Source of the DNA: Endomicrobium sp. | GTDB lineage: Bacteria; Elusimicrobiota; Endomicrobiia; Endomicrobiales; Endomicrobiaceae | NCBI GenBank assembly: GCA_031290155.1 | Contig: JAITOB010000031.1 | Location: 1-64,000, forward strand | DNA: 64,000 nt | Direction of reading: 5' to 3' | Part shown: positions 45,386 to 56,455 of the stretch, piece by piece | Numbering within the stretch: position 1 is the first letter of the stretch | Layout: each line of letters begins with the position of its first letter | Made by a program: the position numbers and the translations under genes | Notes under the pieces: generated by a model | What the model was told of the DNA's origin: nothing | Seen by the model: the letters and a program-made list of their open reading frames with translations, nothing else | Databases searched by the model: none

Positions 45386-46072
45386 TCAATTATATTCTTT
45401 AAAACTAAAATAGTTGTTATGCGAAATTATTATATGATCCAATAACAAAACTTCTATAGACTCCACGCTTTTTTACGGCGGGGGGCAGTAGCATTTATAT
45501 CGTTTTCGAAGGTTTAAAGTGCTTCCGGGATGATCATGCGCTACTATAACAGAAACAGCTCTAAACTTTAATGCAGTTTCAGAAATTTTCCTTGGTATAA
45601 GCAAAGCTTTATACGGTACCGCTCTCAATTTCCAAACAATTAATAACTCTATTTCTATTTCTTGCATTTAATATTATTGCGTAAAATTTTTCTACTTTCG
45701 CCACTTAAAATTGAAATCAAATAATCTTTTACATTTTCAGGGGACGTCAATATGTCTTTTTCTTTTATATCTAAAGACAAGTACAAAGAAACAAATTTTT
45801 TCAAAAATAACAGAAATCTCGCGGAATAATCAGAAATTCTTTTAACTTGCTTCAACTCTTCCGTATCTGCGTCAAATACTTGTTTTAATCTGCCGAATTT
45901 ACTTATCATTTCTTTCGCCAGACTTTTAACATCTTTTCTTGGCTGAACGTACGTCAACGCCAATTCCAATATTTCATAATCCGCAAGACTATTAAAACCT
46001 TTGAAGCAAATTTTTTTCTCAAACGATTTCTATGTCCTAAATAACGAGACTTTGCTTTTATTGTGCTCATCA
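45386..46072 (-). pseudogene. radC: Degraded radC/JAB-domain gene
   Basis: KAKSRYLGHRNRLRKKFASK / GFNSLADYEILELALTYVQPRKDVKSLAK / SETALKFRAVSVIVAHDHPGS / VESIEVLLLDHIIISHNNYFSFKEYN, frames broken. Confidence 0.85.
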
Positions 46073-46085
46073 ATAAATTATTTTC

Positions 46086-46457
46086 TCATATCTTTTTTAC
46101 AGGATAAAATTTCTTATCTTTAAGCATTTTTTCTTTAGCTCGGTTGGAACGGTTCCTCTTTTGTCTACGATTTTTTTCTATTTTATGCCGCTTTTCAGAG
46201 ATTTTTCCTAAAATTTCTCTGCGGAGCCGCCTTGCAAAAAAAATCTGTTTAACCCTTGAGTGCGCCTTGGTAACATTTTACCACTATGCCGGTAGGCATA
46301 TGTTTCAATTAAACTGCCGTAGAAAGTTTATTGACATTTTGTCCTCCTTTACTTGGAGAATAAATAAATTTTTCTTCGATATCCAATTCTTTAATTTCGT
46401 TTTTTTGAATTTTTTATATAGTTCAGATTGTTTCTTTAAACTTACCCCAAAATCCAT
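46086..46457 (-). pseudogene. Peptide chain release factor-like (GGQ) gene, degraded
   Basis: NEIKELDIEEKFIYSPSKGGQNVNKLSTAV*LKHMPTGIVVKCYQG...FFARRLRREI; stop at a usually Gln/Arg position plus frameshifts. Confidence 0.82.
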
Positions 46458-47065
46458 TTATATCTGTACCTTTTGATCTTTTAACTGTTCTGCAAGTTTT
46501 GATGAACATGTAAACAAATGAGCACTTATTCCATTATTTCTTCCTGCTTTAACATTTTCTTCCATATCATCGGCAAAAAATATTTCTGACGGTAAAATAT
46601 CATAATATTTTATTACTTGTTGAAAAATTTCATCTTCTGGTTTTCTTAAGTGCATTTCATAAGAAAGAAAAAGCTTCTCAAAAAGCAAAAATATACCAGG
46701 GTAAGATTTTTTTAAATAATCAAAGTGCAGGTCATTTGTATTTGAAAGTACAACTAACTGATAATTTTGCGCAGGAGAAGAAATAATTTCTATCGTTTCA
46801 GGCATAGGTACAAAAATATTGTTCCATATAACCGAAAACTCATTATAAGTCCCACTATATTCCGTTTCTTTAGACAATATCCCGTAAAAATCTAAAGATG
46901 AAATATTTCCTTTTTCATACAAATAGAAGAATAATTAGCAACCGGATTATTAAAATTGTCTGCTGCATATTTTGGCGCCTTTTTTAGATACTCTTTAATA
47001 AACCTTGAAGAATTAAATCTAGATATGACATCCCATAAATCAAAAATAACGATTTTTATCGACAC
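46458..47065 (-). pseudogene. HAD-superfamily hydrolase, frameshifted
   Basis: N-term KIVIFDLWDVISRFNSSRFIKEYLKKAPKYA out of frame with YQLVVLSNTNDLHFDYL...RKPEDEIFQQVIKYYDILPSEIFFADDMEENVKAGRNNGI. Confidence 0.8.
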
Positions 47066-47171
47066 ATAATTTCCATTTTATTTTTATTCTAAACTATACC
47101 ATCAACTGTTTCACGGCTTTTAATAAAATACCACAACTCTTATTTATGCAAATGTTATCATACTATATAAT

Positions 47172-48751
47172 TCATCGCAATAGATTTAATTCTTCTGTTA
47201 ATATCTCGCCAAGCGTAGGTCTATCATCGGTATTTGCATATTTTTTTACAAGTTCTTTATCTCTATCAAATTCAAGTTTTTAATAGATGCTTCTATTTTT
47301 CGGCTTTTAAGTCAACTTTTATTATTTTAGTTTCAACTTCCTGTCCCTCTTTTAATACAGGATGATCTATAGATTTTTCATAAAAAAATTCATTATTCTT
47401 TATCAAAATTTTTATTCCGGATTCAAGCTCCATAAAAGCGCCAAAATCTGTAATGCTTATAACTTTACCTTTTACTTCATCGCCTTTTTTAAGAACATTT
47501 TCAGGGTGTTTTATTTTTTCAGTCCACGAAAAATCGCTTATATGTGTAAGTCCCTCAATCCCTTCAGAAAGTCTCACAAATGCACCGAAAGACATAAGAT
47601 TTTGTACTATACCAATTATCACAACACTTCCGGGTTTATAATGTTTAAACGCTTCATTCCAGAGGTTTGTGGCTATTTTTTTCACTGATAAAGCAATTTT
47701 TTTTATTTTCTTTGTTAACATCTATAATTTTCACTTCTACTTCCTGACCTTTTTTAATTTCTCTTTTAATGCTTCTCTATTATCACTCCAAAAGTATACT
47801 CTGAAGCATGAAGCAACCCCTCTACTCCTGGTTCAAGCTCTACAAAAGCGCCATAATCCATAACTGATGTTGCAATTCCTTTTAAAATAACGCCTTTGGG
47901 AAACTTTTCAGCCACAGATTCCCATGGATGCGGAGTAAGATTTTTTATACTTAAAGAGACTTTTTCATTGACTTTGTCAACTCTTGAAACCTGTACTCTC
48001 ACCTTCTGGCCTATATGCAACAAATCAGTAACCTTTTTATACCACGCCATATCAACAATATGCAAAAGACCGTCAATTCCTCTGATGTTAATAAAAGCAC
48101 CGAAATTAGTAATATTTGAAACTGTGCCGTCGATTATTTGCCCTTCAGCAATATTTTCTAAAATAGACGCTTTTAGGATACTTTGCTCATCTTCAATAAT
48201 TTTTCTCCGGATATAATTATATTATTCTTCGGTCAAAGACGGTTATTATAAAATCATATGACTTGCCAATATATTTTTCAGTTTCTTTTAAAAAATGCGT
48301 ATCTACCTGTGAAATATGTAAAAATGCGTTAACGCCAATGTCTACAATAAATTCGCCTCTTACCGTTTTCACTATCATCCCGTTTACCTGTTTCTTATTT
48401 TCGAAAGCTTCTTGCAGTACATCCCACTTGCCTTTTTTTATAATTTCCCTATAGGAGAGAACGGGCTGCCCATATGCGCTTATTACCTTTACCTTTACTT
48501 TTGCACCGACTGCAAGCTCCGCAAGGACTCTGCCTTCACCAAATTCTTTTTTAGGAATTATTCCTTCTGATTTTCATTCCAAAATCAACTATAAATCCAT
48601 CTGCATTTTCTTCAATAATCGTTACTTCAAGCTCTTTCCCAAAAGCAACATTGATGCTTTCATTGTAATCTTTCATTAAATCAGCCATACTGGTATTTTC
48701 ATCGTCTTCAAAGCTTGTTAATGTTTTATCTAAATTCTTGTGTTCTTCCAT
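47172..48751 (-). pseudogene. rpsA: 30S ribosomal protein S1-like, at least 3-4 frameshifts
   Basis: Successive S1 domains in different frames (GIVQNLMSFGAFVRLSEGIEGLTHISDFSW; GTVSNITNFGAFINIRGIDGLLHIVDMAW); C-term KKLEFDRDKELVKKYANTDDRPTLGEILTEELNLLR; follows ispH. Confidence 0.87.
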
Positions 48752-48752
48752 T

Positions 48753-49646
48753 TTACTTCTTCTCTTTAGATTTTACTTTCATTATTACTTTTTTAATATT
48801 TTTTATTTTATTTTTAATCTCTTCTATTATCCATGCAGGCGTTGACGCTCCCGCAGTCAATCCAACACTATTTATATTTTTAAACCATTTTTCTTTTATA
48901 TCATCAACAGATTCTATATGATATGCCTTCGTTTTTTCAGAACAAATCTGTGCAAGTCTTGTGGTATTATCTGAATTTTTACCGCCTATTACTATTATTA
49001 AATCAACTTTTTTTGCAAGTTTCTCAGCAGCTTTTTGTCTGTCAAGAGTAGCCTTACATATCGTATTATAGACTTTTAATTTATAACGTTTTCGTAAAAT
49101 TTTTACTATATTGTTAAGATTTTCAGGCGTCTGAGTTGTCTGGCTTACAATATTTAAATCACCTTTGTCTTTAAATTTTTGAGCTTCTTCTTCATTTTCA
49201 ATAACAATACATTTATCGTTGCCGTAAGATACAAGAGCAATAACTTCAGGATGAACTTTTTCACCAACAACTATTATTGTTTTATTTTTAGATTTTATAT
49301 CGCTGCTTAATTGCTTAACTATGTTCTGAGCTTTTTTTACAAAAGGGCATACAGCATCTATTATATTTACGCCTTTGTTTTCTTCAAGCTTTTTATGAAG
49401 ATTAAAAGGTATGCCGTGCGTCCGTAAAATTATAGAGCCCCTTTTTACTCTTTTAGGATCGTTTAATATTTTTATACCTCGTTTCTCAAGCCTGGCAACT
49501 TCTTGAGGATTATGTATAATAGGCCCTAAAGTATATACTTTGCATTCTTTGCCTGCAGTTTCTTCAGCTAAATTTATAGCTCTTCTAACACCAAAACAAA
49601 AACCTGCGTTATCCGATATTTTGACTTTTAATAAATTAGACTTCAC
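48753..49646 (-). CDS. ispH: 4-hydroxy-3-methylbut-2-enyl diphosphate reductase
   Basis: AGFCFGVRRAINLAEE; TLGPIIHNPQEVARLEKRGI; AVCPFVKKAQ; LTAGASTPAWIIEEI. Confidence 0.97.
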   Translation of the reverse strand: MKSNLLKVKISDNAGFCFGVRRAINLAEETAGKECKVYTLGPIIHNPQEVARLEKRGIKILNDPKRVKRGSIILRTHGIPFNLHKKLEENKGVNIIDAVCPFVKKAQNIVKQLSSDIKSKNKTIIVVGEKVHPEVIALVSYGNDKCIVIENEEEAQKFKDKGDLNIVSQTTQTPENLNNIVKILRKRYKLKVYNTICKATLDRQKAAEKLAKKVDLIIVIGGKNSDNTTRLAQICSEKTKAYHIESVDDIKEKWFKNINSVGLTAGASTPAWIIEEIKNKIKNIKKVIMKVKSKEKK

Positions 49647-49761
49647 TTTTCACTCTTATTTTAAATTTACAAAATCGTCAGCTTTTATATTTATTAAATT
49701 ATAACATCTAAATCAACCCTTAACTTTATATATCTTAATTAGCACAATACAGTTTAAATAA

Positions 49762-50352
49762 CTACATACACGCTATTATATCCAAAACTTTTTGCGAGAA
49801 TGTTATATAATCACTTTTTACAAAATTTTTTGGAGGATATACCGGCTTTCCATACTTTATTCTTATTTTCTTAAATTTTAACATAGCATTTGTGTTGTCT
49901 ATTTTCACAGGTATCAAAGGCACTTGAGCGTTGCACGCCACCATACCCGCACCTGCTCTGGCTTTTCTTATTTTGGCGTTTTTTGAACGAGTTCCTTCAG
50001 GAAACATCAACAGTAAATTTCCTTCTTCTAAAAGGGAAAATGCATTTCTCATTGCCGTCATATCATGTGTGCCTCTTCTAACTGGAAAAGCGTTTGTTCT
50101 TTTGATTATCCATCCGAAAACAGGAATGTCAAACAATTCTTTTTTTGCCATAAAATATAAAGGACGGTTCATTGCAGAACCGGTTAACGGAGGATCAAAA
50201 AAGCTTATATGGTTAGGAGCAATAACAGCTCCTCCTGATTTTGGTATATTTTCTATACCTTCAATATGGCATCTGTAAAATAATCTAAACATTATTCTAA
50301 ACATTTGTCTGCCTAACAAGAATAAAATTGATGATTTTTCTTTTCTGTACAT
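49762..50352 (-). CDS. plsC: 1-acyl-sn-glycerol-3-phosphate acyltransferase
   Basis: VIAPNHISFFDPPL (NHxxxxD); LLMFPEGTRSKN. Confidence 0.93.
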   Translation of the reverse strand: MYRKEKSSILFLLGRQMFRIMFRLFYRCHIEGIENIPKSGGAVIAPNHISFFDPPLTGSAMNRPLYFMAKKELFDIPVFGWIIKRTNAFPVRRGTHDMTAMRNAFSLLEEGNLLLMFPEGTRSKNAKIRKARAGAGMVACNAQVPLIPVKIDNTNAMLKFKKIRIKYGKPVYPPKNFVKSDYITFSQKVLDIIACM

Positions 50353-50585
50353 ATATTTTTAAACTATTATAGATATAGTAAATAACAAATAAATTATTGC
50401 TATAAATTTCAATCTTTGCAGCAAATTCAACTAAATAATTTAAGTTGCTGCTGCACGTCTGGATACTTTACTATTTTAAATAATTAATCATTTACGACAA
50501 TAATTGCATTAGGCATAAAATATAACTAATTTTTTAAATCCAGCGGAAACATATCAGCTTTTCTTTAGATGCTTTGCTTTTACCA

Positions 50586-51740
50586 CTAATTAGACTTTCT
50601 AGTTTTAAGTATTTTTTTTAATTTTTTTATAAACAATTCATTTTCTTTATGAAGTCCCGCCGTTACTCTTACCCAAGAAGGAAGTTCATATTCATCCATC
50701 GCTCTTATTACGATACCCTCGTTAAGGAGTTCTCTAAACAACTCTTTACCTTTTAATGGCAACGAATTAAAAAGAATAAAATTTGCTGCAGACTTAACAT
50801 ATTTTATTTTCAACTTATTAAATTCTTTATATAAATACTCTTTCTCTTTTTTTACAAGCTTTTGACTTTTTACAACTTGTGTTTTATCCGTTATTGCAGC
50901 TGCTGCTGCTACCTGAGCTAATAAATTAACATTAAATGGAGGTCTTGTTCTTTCAATGTAGTCTACTATTTCTTCACTTGCAAAACCGTAAGCCACTCTC
51001 AAACCTGCAAGACCGTAAATTTTTGAAAAAGTTCTAAAAATTATTAGATTAGGATTTTCTTTTAAAAAATTGAGCCCATCTGGATAATTTTTTTCCAAAG
51101 AAGCATACTCAAAATATGCTTCATCGAGCACTACGAGAGGTTTAACGTCAAATTTATTCAAAACTAGATTTTTTAAAAATCCTGAAAGTTCAGCTTTTGT
51201 ATTATATGTCCCGGTAGGGTTATTAGGGTTTGTTACAAAAACCGCTTTTGTTTGCTCAGTACAAGCTTTTGTCATAGCCCGTAAGTCATGAGTTAAATCA
51301 TCCGTCATAGAAACTGCAATCGCTTTTGATGCCATTAATTGAGCTACCATTGCATATCTTATAAATGAATGTCTTGACATTACTATTTCATCTTCAGGGT
51401 TAAAAAATACTTTGGCTATCAATTCTATTATTTCATCGCCGCCTGCACCTACAAAAATATTCTTAGCAGGTAAAGAATACCGATTTGATAAAGCCTTCTT
51501 TAATTCATAAACATTTGAGTCGGGATAAAAAAATATTTTCTTTAAATTTGCTTTTATTGCTTTAACAGTTTTTTGAGAAGGTCCAAGAGGATTTTCATTT
51601 GAGGCAAGTTTTATAATTGATTTAAGACCTGATTCTCTTTTAAGTGTTCCTATGGGTTTGCCAGCAACATACGGTTCAAAACTTCGGCATGTTTTTCTAA
51701 TTATTTTTTCTATTTCCATTTTTCCCATTATTATGCCCAT
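50586..51740 (-). CDS. hisC: Histidinol-phosphate aminotransferase
   Basis: IKLASNENPLGPSQKTV; VTNPNNPTGTYN; FRTFSKIYGLAGLRVAYG. Confidence 0.94.
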   Translation of the reverse strand: MGIIMGKMEIEKIIRKTCRSFEPYVAGKPIGTLKRESGLKSIIKLASNENPLGPSQKTVKAIKANLKKIFFYPDSNVYELKKALSNRYSLPAKNIFVGAGGDEIIELIAKVFFNPEDEIVMSRHSFIRYAMVAQLMASKAIAVSMTDDLTHDLRAMTKACTEQTKAVFVTNPNNPTGTYNTKAELSGFLKNLVLNKFDVKPLVVLDEAYFEYASLEKNYPDGLNFLKENPNLIIFRTFSKIYGLAGLRVAYGFASEEIVDYIERTRPPFNVNLLAQVAAAAAITDKTQVVKSQKLVKKEKEYLYKEFNKLKIKYVKSAANFILFNSLPLKGKELFRELLNEGIVIRAMDEYELPSWVRVTAGLHKENELFIKKLKKILKTRKSN

Positions 51741-52553
51741 ATGATAATATACTTATCCTAAAAAAAATATTTTTATTCTATCTGTGTTCAAATTTATTTA
51801 AAACAATAATTATTCTAAAAAACAACAAAAAACTATAATTTTCACGTAATTACAGAGATATAATTTGAAAATATTGGTATTAACAAGAATATAGATTGAT
51901 TTTTAATTTAATACGATATATATTTTGTCATTATTCCCGGCTTCTTCACAAGGATAACACATTTATTAATATATTTACAAGCACATTTTAAGATTTAACG
52001 TTGTTGCAAAGAAAAGAATAGAGTTTATTAACAAAATATTAGTAATACAGCTAGTCTTTTTTGGTATCGGCAATATTTACTCTTTTACTTATAAACTATC
52101 GCATACCACGTCATAATTTTAATATTCTACAATCTTGAAATAATAACCATTCAAATTTGCTCGTATTGTTTTCAAAATTAAGACGAGTTAACTGCAACCG
52201 TTAAAATCAACTGGAGTTATAACGAGAATAGTTTCCTCAATGCGTCTGCGGTTTTACATTCGGCGACGGTCATTCCCTTGCAAGAGCAATGGCTACTAAT
52301 TTAAATATTGCATTAAGATAGTTTGTTGTATGTATTTTTCTCAATTTAGACAGAAATTATTTGAAAAAAAATATAAAAATTTATTAATCTAAAACAAAAC
52401 TGGCAGCTTTACAACAAATTACTATATAGACATTCTGAAAACACATATAAGAAAAAAGTAACTTGTTAAAGTCTTTTATTAAGAATTTGCGTTATATAAA
52501 TCATAACATTATGCAGCCGGGGAAGTATCGTAAACAAGAAGTCGCTCAATTTA

Positions 52554-53095
52554 TCATATAATTACGCTAATTATTCTTTCCGTGCATTTATTACGTCTGT
52601 ATGAAAAAAATGAATCATCTTCGTGAAAAGTACAACGTTTTATATTATAAATTTTATCAATTCCGGCTGTTTTTAATTTATTGTAAATTATTTCTGATAA
52701 ATCTAATTTATTATTATTTAGTGGGATGTTAAATTTGCTTTCCATTTCACGTCCCACTTCATAACATAACGAACAGATATGAGGCTCATAAACTTTAATC
52801 TCTTCAGGTCTGACGCAAAACTCCTTATTAAATATTTTAACAGCATTTTCTATTATTCCTAAAAAAATACCTTTCCAGCCTGCGTGAAGCGCAGCTTTAA
52901 TTTCCATATTGCCCGTATATAAGAGCGAAGGCACAATCCACACTAAAAATTCCAAGCACTATATCCTTGTCTGCAGTAATCAATCCGTCACGGTTATCAA
53001 TAAAAGTATTTCTGTCAGAAGCGCTGACAATTGCTATATTATTGTTGTGAATTTGATTTGCAAGTGCTAATTTCATAGGGTTTAATTTTAAAACT
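52554..53095 (-). pseudogene. Laccase-domain (PgeF/YfiH) purine nucleosidase-like, frameshifted
   Basis: SASDRNTFIDNRDGLITADKDIVLGI / KAALHAGWKGIFLGIIENAVKIF / EPHICSLCYEVGREMESKF / FFSYRRNKCTERIISVI. Confidence 0.82.
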
Positions 53096-53286
53096 ATTTC
53101 TTACAGATTTGTCTTTCATATTGCCAGCGGCTTTAGTAGTAGTAAAATGTTTGCAAGGAAAATTTATTTCTGATACAAATGATTTCGTTTGGGATTTAAT
53201 CTAAAAATAATAAATTTCACATTAACACGTATATTTTATTATAATTATGCCACCCTTTATAATTTAATTTGTACTCTGTATTATTT

Positions 53287-54387
53287 CTATTTAAGAAATC
53301 TTGGTTTCCAATATGTATACGCCGGTTTCGACGGGTCTATTTCTTCAGATTTAAATAAGTCTTGTTTTGAAAAAAAGTCAGCCTGCGGATCCTTATTTTC
53401 TATCATATCTTTAGGCTCGTCAGTCCTAAAACCTGTAGCAATAATGGTAATTTTAACTTTATCATCAAGACGATTATCTACAGTATGGCCAAAAAAAACA
53501 TGTCCGTTAATTCCATAGTTTTTAATATGGGTAAATATTTCCTGCAAAGTCAAAGCAGTTACAGTAGAGTTTGTTGTTATATTAACAAGAGCTTTTGCAG
53601 CTTTTGAAATATCGTAATTATCAAGAAGAGGACTTGTTACCGCTTTTTTTACTGCTTCTTTAACATCTGAACTTGTACCTTCGCCTATACCTATAAGCGC
53701 AGTGCCTGAATTACTTAGAATATTCTTTACATCCGCAAAATCTCTATTAATTTCGCCTGTAACAGTTATAACGTCGGTAATCGCTTGAATACTCTGTCTT
53801 AGAACATCATCTATAATCTGATAAAAGGCGTCAAGAACTATTCTTTCATTTATAACGTTAAAAACTCTTTCATTTGGAATAACAATTAAAGCATCTGTGT
53901 GCTCTTTCAGATTTCTAATTCCTTCTTCAGCCTGTTCCATTCTAATCTTGCCTTCATGTTCAAAAGGTTTTGTGACAACACCTACGGTGAGGACTCCTTC
54001 TTCTTTTGCAACCTTTGCAACTACCGGCGCTGCGCCGGTCCCTGTTCCACCGCCCATTCCGGCAGTAACAAAAACCATATCTGTGCCAACAATTCTTCCT
54101 CTGATTTCCTCAGCGCTTTCTTCTGCAGCACGTCTGCCGACTTCAGGATTGCCCCCCACGCCAAGCCCTTTTGTTATTTTTTCGCCGATTTGAAGTATGT
54201 CAGAAGCAGAAGATTTAAGCAAAGCCTGCGCATCGGTATTAATAACTACAAATTCAACTTTGCCCACATTTGCAGCAATCATTCTATTAACGGCATTACA
54301 GCCTCCGCCGCCAACCCCTAAAATTTTTATTAATGCAAGCTGTCCCGCATTCATTTCTTTTGCAGGTAATATTATTTTTACGCTCAT
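53287..54387 (-). CDS. ftsZ: Cell division protein FtsZ
   Basis: IKILGVGGGGCNAVNRMIA; GMGGGTGTGAAPVVA. Confidence 0.98.
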   Translation of the reverse strand: MSVKIILPAKEMNAGQLALIKILGVGGGGCNAVNRMIAANVGKVEFVVINTDAQALLKSSASDILQIGEKITKGLGVGGNPEVGRRAAEESAEEIRGRIVGTDMVFVTAGMGGGTGTGAAPVVAKVAKEEGVLTVGVVTKPFEHEGKIRMEQAEEGIRNLKEHTDALIVIPNERVFNVINERIVLDAFYQIIDDVLRQSIQAITDVITVTGEINRDFADVKNILSNSGTALIGIGEGTSSDVKEAVKKAVTSPLLDNYDISKAAKALVNITTNSTVTALTLQEIFTHIKNYGINGHVFFGHTVDNRLDDKVKITIIATGFRTDEPKDMIENKDPQADFFSKQDLFKSEEIDPSKPAYTYWKPRFLK

Positions 54388-55656
54388 TTAAAAAACTTCC
54401 TCAAACCATTTTGATATTTTTGATAATATGTTGCTTCTAGATGATTTTTTCTGAGCATAGCCTTTTGAATTGGAAAAATCATAAGTAATCGCACCTATAG
54501 CTGTAGTATAAGATGAATTTAATAATATTTCATTAGGTCCTATAATTTTATCGGGATCAGGCGTTCCAGTTCTTACAGAACAATTAAATGCTTTTTCAAA
54601 CGCTTCTGCAAGACCGTCAAGATTACTGCCCCCCCCTGTAATAATTATTCCCCCCGATAAAAATTCATCCCCATAATCATTTTTTTTCATAAGCTCTTTT
54701 ATTTTAAATAAAATTCTATCAATTCTTGGCGTAATTATTCCATTTACAAGTTCAAGCCTGTCACATTTTCTTCTGCTTCTTCCATCTGCGCCTTTGTATT
54801 CAAATTCTTCATTTTTAAAATCAGTATCGACAAAAACTGCTCCCTGTATTTCTTTAATTTCTTTTGAAACAGAGTAAGCCGCTCTTAACTTATGGCCAAT
54901 ATCTCTTGTGATATAATCTGACCCGTCTGGGATTTCATCAGTATGTTTGATTATACCATCTACATAATGAACAAGTCCCGTAGTAAGTCCTCCAAAATCA
55001 ACCGCAAGACAACTTAATTCTTTTTCTTCCCTTGTAACTAAAATATCGCTTGCAGCTAAGTATCCGTAAACTACGTCATCATAGCTTACGCCTACGGAAC
55101 TCATAGCTTTTGCTATATTGCCCATATTACTGCTTGAAGTTATAAAAGCGTGCACATCAACTTCAATATAAGTTCCCTCCATCCCTATAGGATTTTGTAT
55201 GCCTCTTTGCTGGTTTAATATATATTCGCGTGGAACTATCTGAAATATTTCCTGATCAGGCTCTACTCTTATTTGCTTTTTAGCGCTTTCTAAGGCGTTG
55301 TCAACGGTTTCCTGGGTAATTTCTTTGTTGGAATAATTTATATTTGCAGCGCCTTTTGAGTTTTTAGATTTGATAAAATTGCCGCGCAGGGCAATAATTA
55401 TATTACTTATGTGGCTACCCGCAATTTTTTCAGTTTCTTTAAAAGCTTTGCCTATAGATAATGCAGCTTCTTGTATATTCACAACAGCGCCCGCCTTAAT
55501 ACCGTCGCAAGGAACTGACACAGCGCTAAGAACTTTGACTATTCTAGCTTCTTCATCACGTATTCCTGCGACGCAACATATTTGACTGCTACCGATATCG
55601 AGACCCGCTATAAGTGTTTGTTTTGCCATTTTATCCTTTATATAAATTTTAATCAC
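54388..55656 (-). CDS. ftsA: Cell division protein FtsA
   Basis: LIAGLDIGSSQICCVAG; AVDFGGLTTGLVHYVDG; GGIIITGGGSNLDGLAEAFE. Confidence 0.96.
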   Translation of the reverse strand: MIKIYIKDKMAKQTLIAGLDIGSSQICCVAGIRDEEARIVKVLSAVSVPCDGIKAGAVVNIQEAALSIGKAFKETEKIAGSHISNIIIALRGNFIKSKNSKGAANINYSNKEITQETVDNALESAKKQIRVEPDQEIFQIVPREYILNQQRGIQNPIGMEGTYIEVDVHAFITSSSNMGNIAKAMSSVGVSYDDVVYGYLAASDILVTREEKELSCLAVDFGGLTTGLVHYVDGIIKHTDEIPDGSDYITRDIGHKLRAAYSVSKEIKEIQGAVFVDTDFKNEEFEYKGADGRSRRKCDRLELVNGIITPRIDRILFKIKELMKKNDYGDEFLSGGIIITGGGSNLDGLAEAFEKAFNCSVRTGTPDPDKIIGPNEILLNSSYTTAIGAITYDFSNSKGYAQKKSSRSNILSKISKWFEEVF

Positions 55657-56455
55657 ACTTTATAGGCTTTACTACTGCCCTTCCAAAACCGTAAAGAGTC
55701 ATATCTATATATTCTAAATGTTTATATTTTGAGATTGCATCAATATAAATCTTTTGAAACTTTTTAAATTTATTAGATAAGTGTTCATTACTTTCATTTC
55801 CCCAGAAAATCACTGTATTGTCGCGCATGACAAAAACTATATCTCCTGTATTGCTGATTTTCATTTCACAAATATTTTCAATAAAATCGCCGCATACAGC
55901 TTTAAATCTCTTAATAAAATTTAAAAGTTCTTTTATTTCAGAGTCTGATTTATAAAAAAGTTTCGGTACTTTCATTGTACTCATAAAGCCGCGTAAAGAA
56001 AAAGGGGTGTCGTCAAAATCTATGCCAAACAATTCATTCTCACAAATTACAAATGCTTCCGGAGTTCTTTCGTAAAGTTTAACTTTCACTTTCTGCCAGC
56101 GCCTGCTGATTAAAATATTTTTTAATTCCGGCTTTAGTATTTTTATTTTATCTTCGGCTTCAGACAAATTAATTCTTAAAAGATTATCTCCTATTTTAAA
56201 AGGAAGAAGTTCTTTTATTTCGGCTTTTGTGACATTTTTTGTTCCGATAACTTCTATATTCTTTACAACAATTTTATCAGATTCATAAGCAAGGCTAAGC
56301 AATTTTTTAAATCCAAAATAAACAAAAAAAGCCAGCAAAACAATCAACACAAGACACAAAAACAACTTTGAAACTTTTTTGCTTTTTCTACGCGAATGCG
56401 AACAATTACCGGCTGCAGATACATGGCGGTAAACGTAGCGCTTCTTTTTTGACAT
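55649..56455 (-). CDS. ftsQ: FtsQ/DivIB-type (POTRA domain) cell division protein
   Basis: Single TM, VVKNIEVIGTKNVTKAEIKELLPFKIGDNLLRINL; between ddl and ftsA. Confidence 0.88.
   Translation of the reverse strand: MSKKKRYVYRHVSAAGNCSHSRRKSKKVSKLFLCLVLIVLLAFFVYFGFKKLLSLAYESDKIVVKNIEVIGTKNVTKAEIKELLPFKIGDNLLRINLSEAEDKIKILKPELKNILISRRWQKVKVKLYERTPEAFVICENELFGIDFDDTPFSLRGFMSTMKVPKLFYKSDSEIKELLNFIKRFKAVCGDFIENICEMKISNTGDIVFVMRDNTVIFWGNESNEHLSNKFKKFQKIYIDAISKYKHLEYIDMTLYGFGRAVVKPIKCD

Noticed and set aside
46144-46476. Plus-strand ORF 110 aa
   Set aside because: Antisense to the release-factor-like pseudogene, whose GGQ-domain translation is much better supported.
47362-48216. Several plus-strand ORFs across the S1 region
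   Set aside because: Antisense shadows of the rpsA pseudogene.
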